64,000 nucleotides of DNA from Telluria mixta (GTDB taxonomy: Bacteria; Pseudomonadota; Gammaproteobacteria; Burkholderiales; Burkholderiaceae_D). Location of the stretch: positions 2,480,001 to 2,544,000 of the forward strand of contig NZ_CP119520.1 of assembly GCF_029223865.1 (NCBI RefSeq). The letters are read 5' to 3'. This document shows positions 28,966 through 38,763 of the stretch, one piece after another (within the stretch, counting starts at the first letter, position 1; each line of letters starts with the position of its first letter). Under the pieces are notes generated by a model that saw only the letters and a list, made by a program, of their open reading frames with translations, was not told the origin of the DNA and did no database searches. The translations under genes were made by a program, and so were the position numbers.

Positions 28966-30753
28966 ATGCCCCTGTCCCATCTGCGCCCGCGCGGCGAAAC
29001 GGCCCGTCTCGATGTGTTGCGCAAGCTGAACCTGCTCGACACGCCCCCGAGCGAGGCCTTCGACCGCATCACCCGCATGGCCGCCCAGTTGTTCGGCCTG
29101 CCGATCGCGGCGGTGTCGCTGACGGACAGCAATCGCCAGTGGTTCAAATCGCGCGTGGGCGTCGAGCACGACTCGATCCCGCGCATGAAGGCGCCGTGCG
29201 CGCAGGTGGCCGACGAGAGTGCGATGCTCGTCATCGAAGACCTGCAGGCCGACGCGTGCTACCACGACAGCGTGCTGGCTTCGTCGGGCGTGCGCTTCTA
29301 CGCGGGCGCGCCGCTCGTCACGCACGACGGGTGGTGCCTGGGCGCGATCTGCGTGCTGGGCCCGAGCCCGCGCACGATCACGGATGCCGAGCGCGTGGCG
29401 TTGACCGACCTTGCGGCGATGGTGATGGACCAGATCGAGCTGCAGCACGCGCTGGGCCGCGTGGACGCCGTCAGCGGCCTGCCGAACCGCACGCAGTTCC
29501 TCGACGATTTCAAGGACCTCACCATGGACAGCCCGCGCGGCGAACACCGTCTCGCCGCACTCGTGAACCTGGCGAGCCCGGAACAGCTGGGCAGCGCGAT
29601 GCGGGCGATGGGTGCGTCCTACCTCGACGAGATCGTCGGCGAGGCCGTGCGCATGCTGGGCGCGACGATCGGCAGGACGAGCACCGTGTACCACATCGGC
29701 GCGACGGAATTCGCCTTCATCGCGCCGGCGGGCAGCGAACTGGACGCGTTCTACGCGGAACTGGGAGACTGGCTGCGCCAGCGCGCGCAATCGGTGACGT
29801 CGCGCTTCGTGACGACGGCCACTGTGGGCATCGTGCCGTTCCAGATCGGCGCCACGGCGTGCGCGGACCTGCTGCGCAACCTGCACTCGGCGGCGCGCCA
29901 CGCGTTCGAGATGGACCGCGGCATGTCCGTGTTCTCGTGGGAGCAGGACGCCGTGTACCGGCGCCGCTTCTGGCTCATCAACGAATTCGGCGCGGCGCTC
30001 GAGAGCAGCGGCCAGCTGCGCCTCGTGTACCAGCCCAAGGTCGACCTGGGCAGCGGAGCGTGCATCGGCGCGGAAGCGCTGCTGCGCTGGACGCATCCGA
30101 CGTTCGGCGACGTGTCGCCGGCCGAGTTCATCCCCATCGTCGAGCAGACGTCGATGGTGCGCGCGACCACGCACTGGGTGGTGGAGACGGCGTTGCGCCA
30201 GCTGGCGGCGTGGTGGGAAGCGGGTATCGAACTGCAGGTGGCGGTGAACGTGTCGGCCGTGAACCTGCAGGAGCCGGACTTTTGCGAGCACATCGTCGAC
30301 GGCCTGCGCCGCCACGGCCTGCCGGCATCGAGCCTCGCGCTGGAGATCACGGAGAGCGCGCTGATGAAGAATCCGCGGCTGGCCGAGGCCACCTTGCGGG
30401 CGCTGGATGCGGCCGGCGTGCGGCTCGCGATCGACGATTTCGGCACGGGCTACAGCAGCCTGGCCTATCTGCAAAGCCTGCCGGCGCAGGTGGTCAAGAT
30501 CGACCAGTCGTTCGTGCGCGGCATCGAACGCGACGAGCGCAAGCGCTCACTGGTGGCGGCGATGATCAAGCTGTCGCACGACCTGGGACACCGCGTGGTG
30601 GCGGAAGGGGTGGAGACGGCGGACGTCGTGGACGTGCTGAAGGAAGCGGATTGCGACGAAGCGCAGGGCTATCTGTATGCGCGGCCGCTGGCGCCGCAGG
30701 CGTTCGTGCAGTGGGTGGAAAAACGCGGGAAAGTAGAAGCAGTCGCGCTTTAA
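28966..30753 (+). CDS. GAF-(degenerate GGDEF)-EAL protein, probable c-di-GMP phosphodiesterase
   Basis: The 595-aa cytosolic protein has three parts. A GAF domain covers residues ~20-160 (RQWFKSRVGVEHDSIPRM, VRFYAGAPLVTHDG). A GGDEF-like domain follows whose signature is degraded to GATEF, so cyclase activity is unlikely. A full EAL domain covers ~335-585: IGAEALLRW, NVSAVNLQ, ALEITESALM, AIDDFGTGYSSLAYL, VKIDQSFVRG and VVAEGVETAD. EAL catalytic motifs appear intact, so cyclic-di-GMP hydrolysis is likely. The GAF may tune it by ligand. It is divergent from the HTH-GAF gene, and a hairpin follows the stop. Confidence 0.92.
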   Translation: MPLSHLRPRGETARLDVLRKLNLLDTPPSEAFDRITRMAAQLFGLPIAAVSLTDSNRQWFKSRVGVEHDSIPRMKAPCAQVADESAMLVIEDLQADACYHDSVLASSGVRFYAGAPLVTHDGWCLGAICVLGPSPRTITDAERVALTDLAAMVMDQIELQHALGRVDAVSGLPNRTQFLDDFKDLTMDSPRGEHRLAALVNLASPEQLGSAMRAMGASYLDEIVGEAVRMLGATIGRTSTVYHIGATEFAFIAPAGSELDAFYAELGDWLRQRAQSVTSRFVTTATVGIVPFQIGATACADLLRNLHSAARHAFEMDRGMSVFSWEQDAVYRRRFWLINEFGAALESSGQLRLVYQPKVDLGSGACIGAEALLRWTHPTFGDVSPAEFIPIVEQTSMVRATTHWVVETALRQLAAWWEAGIELQVAVNVSAVNLQEPDFCEHIVDGLRRHGLPASSLALEITESALMKNPRLAEATLRALDAAGVRLAIDDFGTGYSSLAYLQSLPAQVVKIDQSFVRGIERDERKRSLVAAMIKLSHDLGHRVVAEGVETADVVDVLKEADCDEAQGYLYARPLAPQAFVQWVEKRGKVEAVAL

Positions 30754-30762
30754 AACAACGTC

Positions 30763-30804
30763 GCCCCCGGACTAGCCGTCCGCCTTGGCGGGGGCCTAAT
30801 TTTG
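30763..30804 (+). terminator. Likely terminator after the GAF-EAL gene
   Basis: GCCCCCG (30763-30769) pairs with CGGGGGC (30789-30795) across a 19-base loop, followed by CTAATTTT. It begins 10 bp after the stop. Confidence 0.6.
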
Positions 30805-30826
30805 CATGTGTTTCGATGCGCGTAAA

Positions 30827-30856
30827 ACTTGGGTCCCCGCCTTCGCGGGGACGACG
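30827..30856. repeat. REP element, family with CCCGC/GCGGG stem
   Basis: GTCCCCGC (30833-30840), loop CTTC, GCGGGGAC (30845-30852), flanked by CTTGG and GACGG. Flanks and loop match, on the opposite strand, the elements at 56938-57028. It abuts the CheW gene stop. Confidence 0.8.
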
Positions 30857-30860
30857 GCTA

Positions 30861-31340
30861 TCAGGCCGCGTCTTTCGCAGCAGCCAACAGCCCCATCTCT
30901 TCCGACCCCATCAGCCCGTCGATATCGAGCAGGATCAGCATGCGGTCGTCGACGGTGCCCAGCCCGCGCAGGTATTCGCCCGACACGGTCGAACCCAGGT
31001 CCGGCGCCGGCTTGATCTGGTCCGGCGTCAGCGTGACGACGTCCGAGACGCTGTCCACCACCATGCCGATCGTGTGGTTGTTGATGTTCAGGACGATCAC
31101 GACGGTGAACGCGTCATAGGTCGGCGCGCCCACGTTGAACTTGATGCGCATGTCGACGATCGGCACGATGCTGCCGCGCAGGTTGACGACGCCCTTCAGG
31201 TACTCGGGCGCGTTGGCGATGCGCGTGACGGCGTCGTAGCCGCGGATTTCCTGGACCTTCAGGATGCTGATGGCGTATTCCTCGCCGCCCAGGCGGAACG
31301 ACAGCACTTCGGTCGCGTTGTTGACGATGTCTTCGGCCAT
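30861..31340 (-). CDS. CheW-like chemotaxis coupling protein
   Basis: The 159-aa protein has the CheW double-barrel fold. Marks are [71 protein letters not shown], and [17 protein letters not shown]. CheW links chemoreceptors to CheA. No cheA is adjacent, so it either serves a chemotaxis system encoded elsewhere or is a solitary scaffold. The only receptor in the window is at 24009. Confidence 0.93.
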   Translation of the reverse strand: MAEDIVNNATEVLSFRLGGEEYAISILKVQEIRGYDAVTRIANAPEYLKGVVNLRGSIVPIVDMRIKFNVGAPTYDAFTVVIVLNINNHTIGMVVDSVSDVVTLTPDQIKPAPDLGSTVSGEYLRGLGTVDDRMLILLDIDGLMGSEEMGLLAAAKDAA

Positions 31341-31463
31341 TGATAATCCTCGCTAATTTCCGTGTGGCAATATACCGAGAGGTTACGACATTTTTGTGTC
31401 AGATACGATGGACAAATGACAATCGTGAACAAAAATGCCGTGGCTGGGGGATGAACGCAACAA

Positions 31464-32572
31464 TCAGACGGCGCTGGCCGTATCGATGATGCCGCCGCCC
31501 AGGCAGACGTCGCCGTCGTACAGCACGGCCGACTGGCCCGGCGTCACGGCCCATTGCGGGTCCGTGAAGTCCAGCGTGAAGCGGTCGAGACCTTCGGCCG
31601 CGACCGTGCACGGCACGTCGGCCTGGCGGTAGCGGGTCTTGGCCGACAGGGCTCGGGGCTCGGGGGCTCACCGGCGATCCAGCTGGCCTGGCCGGCGCCG
31701 AGACGCTCCGACAGCAGCCACGGGTGATCGTGGCCCTGCACGATGTACAGCGTGTTGGTGGCGATGTCCTTGCGCGCCACGAACCACGGCTCGCTCGTGC
31801 CGTCGGCGTTCTTGTGCGACTTCAGGCCGCCGATGCCGATGCCCTTGCGCTGGCCCAGCGTGTAGAACGACAGGCCCACGTGCTCGCCCACCGTCTGGCC
31901 GTTATCGAGCTTCATGGGGCCCGGCTTGTGCTGCAGGTAGCGGCCGAGGAATTCGCGGAACGGGCGCTCGCCGATGAAGCAGATGCCCGTGGAGTCCTTC
32001 TTCGCCGCGTTCGGCAGGTTCAGCTTTTCCGCGATCTTGCGCACTTCCGTCTTGGCGATTTCGCCCAGCGGGAACAGCGATTTCGACAACTGCGCCTGGT
32101 TCAGGCGGTGCAGGAAGTAGCTCTGGTCCTTGGTCGAATCGAGCGCTTTCAACAGCTCGAACTTGCCGGTCGAGACGTTCTGGCGCGCGCGCGCGTAGTG
32201 GCCGGTCGCGATCAGGTCGGCGCCCAGCTTCATCGCGTGGTCGAGGAAGGCCTTGAACTTGATCTCGGCGTTGCACAGCACGTCCGGGTTCGGCGTGCGG
32301 CCGGCCTGGTATTCGCGCAGGAATTCCGCGAACACGCGGTCCTTGTATTCGGCGGCGAAGTTGACCGCCTCGATGTCCACGCCGACGACGTCGGCCACGC
32401 TGGCCGCGTCGATCCAGTCCTGGCGCGTGGAACAGTATTCGGAATCGTCGTCGTCTTCCCAGTTCTTCATGAACAGGCCGATGACTTCATAGCCTTGTTC
32501 CTTCAACATCCAGGCCGCGACCGAGGAGTCGACGCCGCCCGACATCCCGATCACGACTTTCTTTTTGCTCAT
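31464..32572 (-). CDS. mnmA: tRNA 2-thiouridylase MnmA, frameshifted near the 3' end
   Basis: MnmA makes the 2-thio group of U34 in tRNA-Lys/Glu/Gln. From [20 protein letters not shown] (PP-loop) the frame is normal through catalytic C100 (NPDVLC) and C198 ([12 protein letters not shown]) to [12 protein letters not shown]. The frame then runs into the unrelated [12 protein letters not shown] and stops at 31544. In the next frame the expected C-terminus is intact: [40 protein letters not shown] and [12 protein letters not shown], ending at a TGA at 31464. One missing base near 31648-31655, in a G/C-rich run, explains this. The repaired product would be 369 aa. Whether real or a sequencing error cannot be told here. 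It starts 1 bp after the NUDIX gene stop. Confidence 0.9.
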
Positions 32573-32573
32573 T

Positions 32574-33077
32574 TCAGGTTACGTCCGGTTTGATGGTGAG
32601 TCCGCCGTCGAAGACCGAGTGGTCCGTGTACAGCAGTTCGAGCGGGGTACGCTTGCCCGCCAGGTAATCGTCCACGCACCGCAGCACGATGGGGCTGCGG
32701 TGGCGCTCCTGGCACGCGGCCAGTTCGTCGCGCGTGAGCCACAAGGTGCGCAGGATGCCGTGGTCCAGCGCCTGGTCGTACTGCCTGCCGGCCTTGCCGC
32801 AGAACGTGAAGCGCAAATACGTCACATCGTGCCCGCGCGACTTCGAGTGGTAGCGCGACAGATACATGCCGACGAGGGCTTCCGGGATGAACTCGTGCGC
32901 CGTCTCTTCCATCGCCTCGCGGATCACCGCCTGTTCGAGCGATTCGTGCGGGTCGAGGTGGCCGGCGGGCTGGTTCAAACGGATGCCGTCGCTGGTTTCT
33001 TCTTCGATCAACAGAAAGCGGCCATCGCGCTCGATGATCGCGGCGACGGTGACTGACGGTCTGAAGGTATGGGTCAT
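32574..33077 (-). CDS. nudJ: NUDIX hydrolase, NudJ-like phosphatase
   Basis: The 167-aa protein begins [20 protein letters not shown]. It has the Nudix box from G39 to E58 ([20 protein letters not shown]), with the final Gly of the consensus replaced by Ala60. NQPAGHL and later features ([20 protein letters not shown]) match E. coli NudJ, which hydrolyses nucleoside tri- and diphosphates and HMP-PP and is encoded next to mnmA. Here too it lies directly upstream of mnmA with 1-bp spacing. The frame is open further upstream, but family alignment supports the ATG at 33077. Confidence 0.9.
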   Translation of the reverse strand: MTHTFRPSVTVAAIIERDGRFLLIEEETSDGIRLNQPAGHLDPHESLEQAVIREAMEETAHEFIPEALVGMYLSRYHSKSRGHDVTYLRFTFCGKAGRQYDQALDHGILRTLWLTRDELAACQERHRSPIVLRCVDDYLAGKRTPLELLYTDHSVFDGGLTIKPDVT

Positions 33078-33323
33078 GCGCGTCCTTGTAGTGAGCCGAC
33101 ATTCTACCTTGATGGAACGTGCGTTGCTCGGGCGCACGCTGCGGTGCAACAGTTTCGGACAAGTTTGAATATTGATTTGAAACAAAAAGCTTGTAAGTTC
33201 GTCTAGGTTCTGGCGGGCTATGCCATGAGAATTGCCGATCTGTTTACGAAAAACCACTTATCTGTATTGATCGGGGCATTACATGCTAGATTGTGGACAG
33301 TTTATCAATTTTACGGAGGCATC

Positions 33324-34442
33324 ATGAGAATTGGTGTGCCGGCCGAAACGAGGCCGGGCGAGACGCGCGTCGCAGCAACTCCCGAAACCGTCAAGAAGCT
33401 GGCGGCCCAGCATGAAGTGATCGTGCAGTCCGGGGCCGGCGTGCATGCTTCCGTGATTGATGACGCCTACGTTGCCGCCGGCGCCCGCATCGGGACCGCG
33501 GCGGAAGCGCTCGGGGCCGACCTCGTCCTGAAAGTACGTAGTCCGAACGCGGAAGAGCGTGCGCTGATGACGCCGGGCGCCGCCCTCGTCGGCATGCTGA
33601 ACCCGTTCGATACCGACAACCTGGCCGCACTGGCCCAGCAGCGCATCACGTCGTTCGCGCTGGAAGCGGCGCCGCGCATCACGCGCGCGCAATCGATGGA
33701 CGTGCTGTCGTCGCAGGCCAACATCGCGGGTTACAAAGCCGTGATCACGGCCGCGAACGCATACGGGCGCTTCATGCCGATGCTGATGACGGCTGCCGGT
33801 ACCGTGAAAGCGGCGCGCGTGCTGATCATGGGCGTCGGCGTGGCCGGCCTGCAGGCCATCGCGACAGCCAAGCGCCTGGGCGCCGTCATCGAGGCGTCCG
33901 ACGTGCGTCCGCCCGTGAAGGAGCAGGTGGAATCGCTGGGCGCCAAGTTCATCGACGTCCCGTTCCTCACGGACGAGGAACGCGAGATCGCCAAAGGCGT
34001 TGGCGGCTATGCGCGTCCGATGCCGGCCGACTGGATGCGGCGCCAGGCGGAGCTCGTGCACGAGCGCGCGAAGCTGGCGGACATCGTCATCACGACCGCG
34101 CTGATCCCGGGCCGCAAGGCGCCGGTGCTGATCTCGGAAGAGACGGTACGCGCGATGAAACCGGGCTCCGTGATTGTCGACATGGCCATCGAGCAGGGCG
34201 GCAACTGCCCGCTGACGGAACTGGATAAAACGGTCGTCAAGCACGGCGTGACGATCATCGGCGAGCCGAACCTGCCGGCGCTGGTGGCGGCCGACGCCTC
34301 GGCCCTGTATGCCCGCAACGTGCTGGACTTTCTGAAACTCGTGATCGACAAGGACGGGAAGCTCGTCATCGACCGCGAGGACGAGATCGTGCGCGCGGTG
34401 CTCGTCGCCATCGACGGCGACGTGCTGCGCAAAGCGGCGTAA
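33324..34442 (+). CDS. pntAA: NAD(P) transhydrogenase subunit alpha part 1
   Basis: The 372-aa NAD(H)-binding domain I of proton-translocating transhydrogenase starts [20 protein letters not shown]. The Rossmann segment is [20 protein letters not shown], with [20 protein letters not shown] and GGYARPMP after it. GGAGG at 33315-33319 supports the ATG at 33324 over an in-frame ATG at 33225. It is split from the membrane part encoded by the next gene, an arrangement common in alphaproteobacteria and some betaproteobacteria, unlike the fused E. coli PntA. The operon runs pntAA-pntAB-pntB. Confidence 0.95.
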   Translation: MRIGVPAETRPGETRVAATPETVKKLAAQHEVIVQSGAGVHASVIDDAYVAAGARIGTAAEALGADLVLKVRSPNAEERALMTPGAALVGMLNPFDTDNLAALAQQRITSFALEAAPRITRAQSMDVLSSQANIAGYKAVITAANAYGRFMPMLMTAAGTVKAARVLIMGVGVAGLQAIATAKRLGAVIEASDVRPPVKEQVESLGAKFIDVPFLTDEEREIAKGVGGYARPMPADWMRRQAELVHERAKLADIVITTALIPGRKAPVLISEETVRAMKPGSVIVDMAIEQGGNCPLTELDKTVVKHGVTIIGEPNLPALVAADASALYARNVLDFLKLVIDKDGKLVIDREDEIVRAVLVAIDGDVLRKAA

Positions 34443-34458
34443 ATCAAGGAGACGCGTC

Positions 34459-34812
34459 ATGGAAATCAGCCATACCATCATCAACCTGATCATTTTCGTG
34501 CTGGCGATCTACGTCGGCTACCACGTCGTGTGGACCGTCACGCCCGCGCTGCACACGCCGCTGATGGCGGTGACGAACGCCGTCTCCGCCATCATCATCG
34601 TCGGCGCCATGCTGGCGGCCGGCCTGACGGAAGGCCTGACCGGCCAGATCGCCGGCACCATCGCCGTCGCGCTGGCCGCCGTGAATGTGTTCGGCGGCTT
34701 CCTCGTCACCCAGCGCATGCTGGAGATGTTCAAGAAGAAGGAACCGAAGGCGAAGCCGATGCCGAACGCCAAGGATGCCGCCGACGCCGTCCATGCCAAG
34801 GAGGCCGCATGA
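34459..34812 (+). CDS. pntAB: NAD(P) transhydrogenase subunit alpha part 2
   Basis: The 117-aa membrane domain has about three to four helices: [40 protein letters not shown] and [20 protein letters not shown]. It ends in a basic Lys-rich tail ([11 protein letters not shown]). It contributes part of the proton channel with PntB. It starts 16 bp after pntAA, and its TGA overlaps the pntB ATG (ATGA), so translation is coupled. Confidence 0.94.
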   Translation: MEISHTIINLIIFVLAIYVGYHVVWTVTPALHTPLMAVTNAVSAIIIVGAMLAAGLTEGLTGQIAGTIAVALAAVNVFGGFLVTQRMLEMFKKKEPKAKPMPNAKDAADAVHAKEAA

Positions 34813-36266
34813 ACATGATCAGCATGAACGTCGTGACGCTGCTGTACCTCGTGGCGTCCGTGTGCTTCATCCAGGCGCTGAAGGGCCTGTCCTCGCCGTC
34901 GACCGCGCGCATGGGCAACGCGTTCGGCATGACGGGCATGGGCATCGCCGTCATCACCACCATCGCCCTGATGTTCAAGCTGAAGGAGCAGATGCAGACG
35001 GGCGGCATGGGTTTTGGACTCGTGCTGCTGGGTGTCGTCGTCGGCGGCGCCATCGGCGCCATCGCGGCGAAGCGCGTCGAGATGACCAAGATGCCGGAAC
35101 TGGTCGCCGCCATGCACTCGCTGATCGGCCTCGCGGCCGTGTGCATCGCCATCGCGGCCGTGTCCGAGCCGTGGGCTTTCAATATTGCCGCCCGCGGCGA
35201 AGGGCTCCCGTTCGGCAACCGGCTGGAACTGTTCATCGGCACGTTCGTCGGCGCTGTCACGTTCTCCGGTTCCGTGATCGCGTTCGGCAAGCTGGCCGGC
35301 AAATATAAATTCCGGCTGTTCCAGGGCGCGCCCGTGCGCTACCCGGGCCAGCACATGATCAACCTGATCGTCGCCCTCGCCATCGTCGGCCTGGGTCTCG
35401 TGTTCTGTTTTTCGGACGGCGCCGCGCCGGCATGGACGCCGTACATCGTGATGGCCGTGCTGTCATTCGTGCTGGGCGTCCTGATCATCATCCCCATCGG
35501 CGGCGCGGACATGCCCGTCGTGGTGTCGATGCTGAACTCGTACTCGGGCTGGGCCGCGGCCGGCATCGGCTTCTCGCTGAACAATTCGATGCTGATCATC
35601 GCGGGTTCGCTCGTGGGCTCATCCGGCGCGATCCTGTCGTACATCATGTGCAAGGCGATGAACCGTTCGTTCTTCAACGTGATCCTCGGCGGCTTCGGCG
35701 GCGAGGCGGCAGCGGCAGATACGGGCGGCGCGAAGGAACAGCGCCCCGTGAAATCGGGCTCGCCGGAAGATGCGGCGTTCATCCTGCAGAACGCGGAATC
35801 CGTGATCATCGTGCCGGGCTACGGCCTCGCGGTAGCGCGCGCGCAGCACACGGTGAAGGAGCTGGTCGACAAGCTGACGGAACACGGCGTGCAGGTGCGC
35901 TACGCGATCCACCCGGTGGCGGGCCGCATGCCGGGCCACATGAACGTGCTGCTGGCGGAAGCGGAAGTCCCGTATGACCAGGTGGCGGAGATGGAAGACA
36001 TCAACGGCGAATTCGGCCAGACGGACGTCGTGCTCGTGCTGGGCGCGAACGACGTCGTGAACCCGGCCGCGAAGGATCCGAAATCGCCGATCGCGGGGAT
36101 GCCGATCCTGGAGGCCTATAAAGCCAAGAGCATCATCGTCAACAAGCGGTCGATGGCGTCGGGGTATGCGGGGCTGGACAACGATCTGTTCTATCAGCCG
36201 AACACGATGATGGTGTTCGGCGATGCGAAGAAGGTGATCGAGTCGATGGTGAAGGCGGTGGAGTAA
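34809..36266 (+). CDS. pntB: NAD(P) transhydrogenase subunit beta
   Basis: The 485-aa subunit has the N-terminal membrane domain (about nine helices) and the C-terminal NADP(H)-binding domain III. Marks are [72 protein letters not shown] and [10 protein letters not shown] with DNDLFY. The enzyme uses the proton-motive force to reduce NADP+ with NADH. Its stop immediately abuts the convergent ubiH-like stop codon, with no space for a terminator. Confidence 0.96.
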   Translation: MNMISMNVVTLLYLVASVCFIQALKGLSSPSTARMGNAFGMTGMGIAVITTIALMFKLKEQMQTGGMGFGLVLLGVVVGGAIGAIAAKRVEMTKMPELVAAMHSLIGLAAVCIAIAAVSEPWAFNIAARGEGLPFGNRLELFIGTFVGAVTFSGSVIAFGKLAGKYKFRLFQGAPVRYPGQHMINLIVALAIVGLGLVFCFSDGAAPAWTPYIVMAVLSFVLGVLIIIPIGGADMPVVVSMLNSYSGWAAAGIGFSLNNSMLIIAGSLVGSSGAILSYIMCKAMNRSFFNVILGGFGGEAAAADTGGAKEQRPVKSGSPEDAAFILQNAESVIIVPGYGLAVARAQHTVKELVDKLTEHGVQVRYAIHPVAGRMPGHMNVLLAEAEVPYDQVAEMEDINGEFGQTDVVLVLGANDVVNPAAKDPKSPIAGMPILEAYKAKSIIVNKRSMASGYAGLDNDLFYQPNTMMVFGDAKKVIESMVKAVE

Positions 36267-37442
36267 TCAGCGGCGGCCGAACATCATCAATTCGGCCAAC
36301 AACATCCGCGCTGGTTTGACGGTATCCAGCGCCGCCAGCGCGAGCCCGAACAGGGGCTGCAGCGGCCCCGTATCCGCGAACACGCGCGCCATCGCATCCG
36401 TCGTGCGGATGATGGCGCCGCGGTCACGCGCACGCTCTTCCGCGAAGCGCGCCAGCGCGTCCGCGATGCCGTGATCCTGGTCGATCCCGCGTGCCAGCAG
36501 GCGCGCCAGCACGGCCGCATCGCGCAGGCCGAGATTCAAACCTTGTCCCGCGACCGGGTGCAAGGTCTGCGCCGCATTGCCGATGGCGACCGTGCGTGCG
36601 CTGAAACGCGGATCGGCATTCAGCCCGAGCGGAAACGCCGCCCGTTCCGAGGCGCGCGTAAAGGTGCCGAGACGTTCGCCGAATGCGTCGCCCAGCTGGC
36701 GCAGGAAGTCGGCTTCGCCCAGGTCCAGCAGCTGCTGCGCACGTTCCGGCCGCACGCACCACACGAGCGCATATTGATGGCCGTCCGCGCCGTCCTGCGG
36801 CAGCAGCGCGAGCGGGCCCTCGTCCGTAAAGCGTTCGAAGGCGCGGTGCGGGATCGGCTGGCTCGTCGACACGCGTGCGATGACGGCAGTCTGCGCGTAG
36901 TCGCGCCGCTGGGTGCGTTCCGCCTGTTCGCCGAACACGCCGCCCTCGGCCTGCACGGCCACCTTCGCATGCAGCTTGCGTCCATCGTCCAGGTCGAGCA
37001 CGACGCCGTCGCGGTCTTCGTGCAATGCCGCCACGCGCACGGGCCGCAAGCTCTGCACGCCCGCGCGGTCGCAGGCGCGCACCAGCGCGTCGACGACGTC
37101 GCCGTAGCGCGCCACATAGCCCAGCGCGTCGAGATCGTGTTCGGCACGGTCCATCATGCTGCGGCCCAGGTGACCGCGGCGCGACACGTGGATCTGGTGG
37201 ATCGGTGTCGCGTGCGGCTGCACGTTGGCCCAGGCGCCCACGTCGACCAGCAGCTGGCGGCTGCCCCACGACAGCGCGATCGAGCGCGGGTCCGAGATCG
37301 CCTGGCCCAGCGCCTTCGCATCCACGAGCGCGATGCGCTTCGGCTCGACGCCGCGGCGCGCCATCAGCGCGGCCAGCGCGAGGCCGACCGGTCCCGCGCC
37401 GCAGATCGCGACATCGACGTGCAGATCCAGATCTTCAGCCAT
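36267..37442 (-). CDS. ubiH: FAD-dependent UbiH/COQ6 family hydroxylase
   Basis: The 391-aa flavoprotein monooxygenase has the FAD motif VAICGAGPVGLALAALMARR, ISDPRSIALSWGS, and the DG-type GNAAQTLHPVAGQGLNLGLRD. The family hydroxylates the ubiquinone ring, and UbiH acts at C1 in E. coli. The pepP-ubiH pairing, as in E. coli, supports ubiH over ubiF/visC. It overlaps the upstream pepP by 8 bp. The exact regiospecificity is assigned by context. Confidence 0.88.
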   Translation of the reverse strand: MAEDLDLHVDVAICGAGPVGLALAALMARRGVEPKRIALVDAKALGQAISDPRSIALSWGSRQLLVDVGAWANVQPHATPIHQIHVSRRGHLGRSMMDRAEHDLDALGYVARYGDVVDALVRACDRAGVQSLRPVRVAALHEDRDGVVLDLDDGRKLHAKVAVQAEGGVFGEQAERTQRRDYAQTAVIARVSTSQPIPHRAFERFTDEGPLALLPQDGADGHQYALVWCVRPERAQQLLDLGEADFLRQLGDAFGERLGTFTRASERAAFPLGLNADPRFSARTVAIGNAAQTLHPVAGQGLNLGLRDAAVLARLLARGIDQDHGIADALARFAEERARDRGAIIRTTDAMARVFADTGPLQPLFGLALAALDTVKPARMLLAELMMFGRR

Positions 37443-38763
37443 GCGCCGTCCCCACGATCGCCTCGATCTCGGCCACCGTCTTCGGCGCGGACGCCGTCAG
37501 CAGGCGATAACCGTCCTGCGTCACGACGACGTCGTCCTCGATGCGGATGCCGATGTGCCAGAAGCGTTCCGGCACGCCGTCCGCCGGGCGCACGTAGATG
37601 CCCGGTTCCACGGTCACGACCATGCCCTCTTGCAGCGGCCGCGAAGGTTTTTCGGGCACGGTCACGTCGCGGTAAGCACCCACGTCGTGCACGTCCATGC
37701 CGAGCCAGTGGCCCGTGCCGTGCATGTAGAACGGGACGTGGGCCTTGTTTGCGATGGCGTCGTCGACGGTGGCATGGTTCGATATCAGGCCCAGGTCCAG
37801 CATGCCCTGCACGAGCACGCGCAGCGCCGCTTCGTGGAAGGCGCTGTACGGCCGGCCCGGCGCGATGGCGGCAAAGGCGGCGTCCTGCGCGGCCAGTACC
37901 AGTTCGTACAGCGTGCGCTGGGCGTCCGTGAACCGGCCATTCACCGGGAACGTGCGGGTGATGTCGGATGCGTAGCCATCGAGCTCGCAGCCGGCGTCGA
38001 TCAGCACAAGGTCGCCGTCCTGCATCTGCCGGTCGTTGACGTTGTAGTGCAGGATGCAGGCGTTCGGGCCGGACGCCACGATCGGCGTGTAGGCCGGGAA
38101 CTGGGCGCCGTGCTTGCGGAAGGCGTACAGCAGTTCCGCTTCCAGTTCGTACTCGAACATGCCGGGCTTTGCCGCGCGCATCGCGCGGGCGTGCGCGCCG
38201 CCCGAGATCTCGCCGGCGCGCAGCATCAGCGCCTGTTCGTCGGCGTCCTTGATCAACCGCATCTCGTCCAGCAGCGGCACCAGGTTGACGAACGTGTCGG
38301 GCGCCGTCGTGCCGGTGCGGCCTTGCGCGCGCACGGCCTTGATCCAGCCCGTCACCTGCGCATCGAGGGCGGCGTTCGACGCCACCGCGTAGTACAGCGC
38401 GGGCGCGTTGGCGAGGATGCGCGGCATGTGCGTATCCAGTTCGCCGATGGGGTAGGCGTCGTCGACGCCGAACGCCGTGCGCGCCGCTTCCGGGCCGTGG
38501 CGGTAGCCGTCCCAGATCTCGCGCTCGACGTTCTTCTCGCGGCAGAACAGGATGGAACGGGCCGGTTTGTCGTCCGTTGCCGCGACGAGTACCAGCACGC
38601 TTTCCGGCTCCGTGAAGCCGGTCAGGTAGTAGAACGAACTGTCGTGGCGGTACGGGTAGTCGCTGTCGCCGTTGCGCAGGACTTCCGGTGCGGTATGCAG
38701 CACGGCGACGGCGCCCGGCTGCATCTGCGCGGCCAGGCGCGCGCGTCGTGCGGCGTAATCCAT
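37435..38763 (-). CDS. pepP: Xaa-Pro aminopeptidase
   Basis: The 442-aa M24 metallopeptidase removes N-terminal residues next to proline. The N-domain starts MDYAARRARLAAQMQPGAVA. The dinuclear metal site is visible: Asp in LVLIDAGCELDGYASDITRT, His in HGTGHWLGMDVHDVG, Glu in VVTVEPGIYV, and Glu in IGIRIEDDVVVT. The open frame extends upstream, but the ATG at 38763 is standard and its A/T overlaps the stop of murU. It lies in a run amgK-murU-pepP-ubiH. Confidence 0.94.
   Translation of the reverse strand: MDYAARRARLAAQMQPGAVAVLHTAPEVLRNGDSDYPYRHDSSFYYLTGFTEPESVLVLVAATDDKPARSILFCREKNVEREIWDGYRHGPEAARTAFGVDDAYPIGELDTHMPRILANAPALYYAVASNAALDAQVTGWIKAVRAQGRTGTTAPDTFVNLVPLLDEMRLIKDADEQALMLRAGEISGGAHARAMRAAKPGMFEYELEAELLYAFRKHGAQFPAYTPIVASGPNACILHYNVNDRQMQDGDLVLIDAGCELDGYASDITRTFPVNGRFTDAQRTLYELVLAAQDAAFAAIAPGRPYSAFHEAALRVLVQGMLDLGLISNHATVDDAIANKAHVPFYMHGTGHWLGMDVHDVGAYRDVTVPEKPSRPLQEGMVVTVEPGIYVRPADGVPERFWHIGIRIEDDVVVTQDGYRLLTASAPKTVAEIEAIVGTAHG

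Noticed and set aside
33225..33323. Earlier ATG for pntAA at 33225
   Set aside because: It adds 33 residues not seen in the family, while GGAGG precedes the ATG at 33324.
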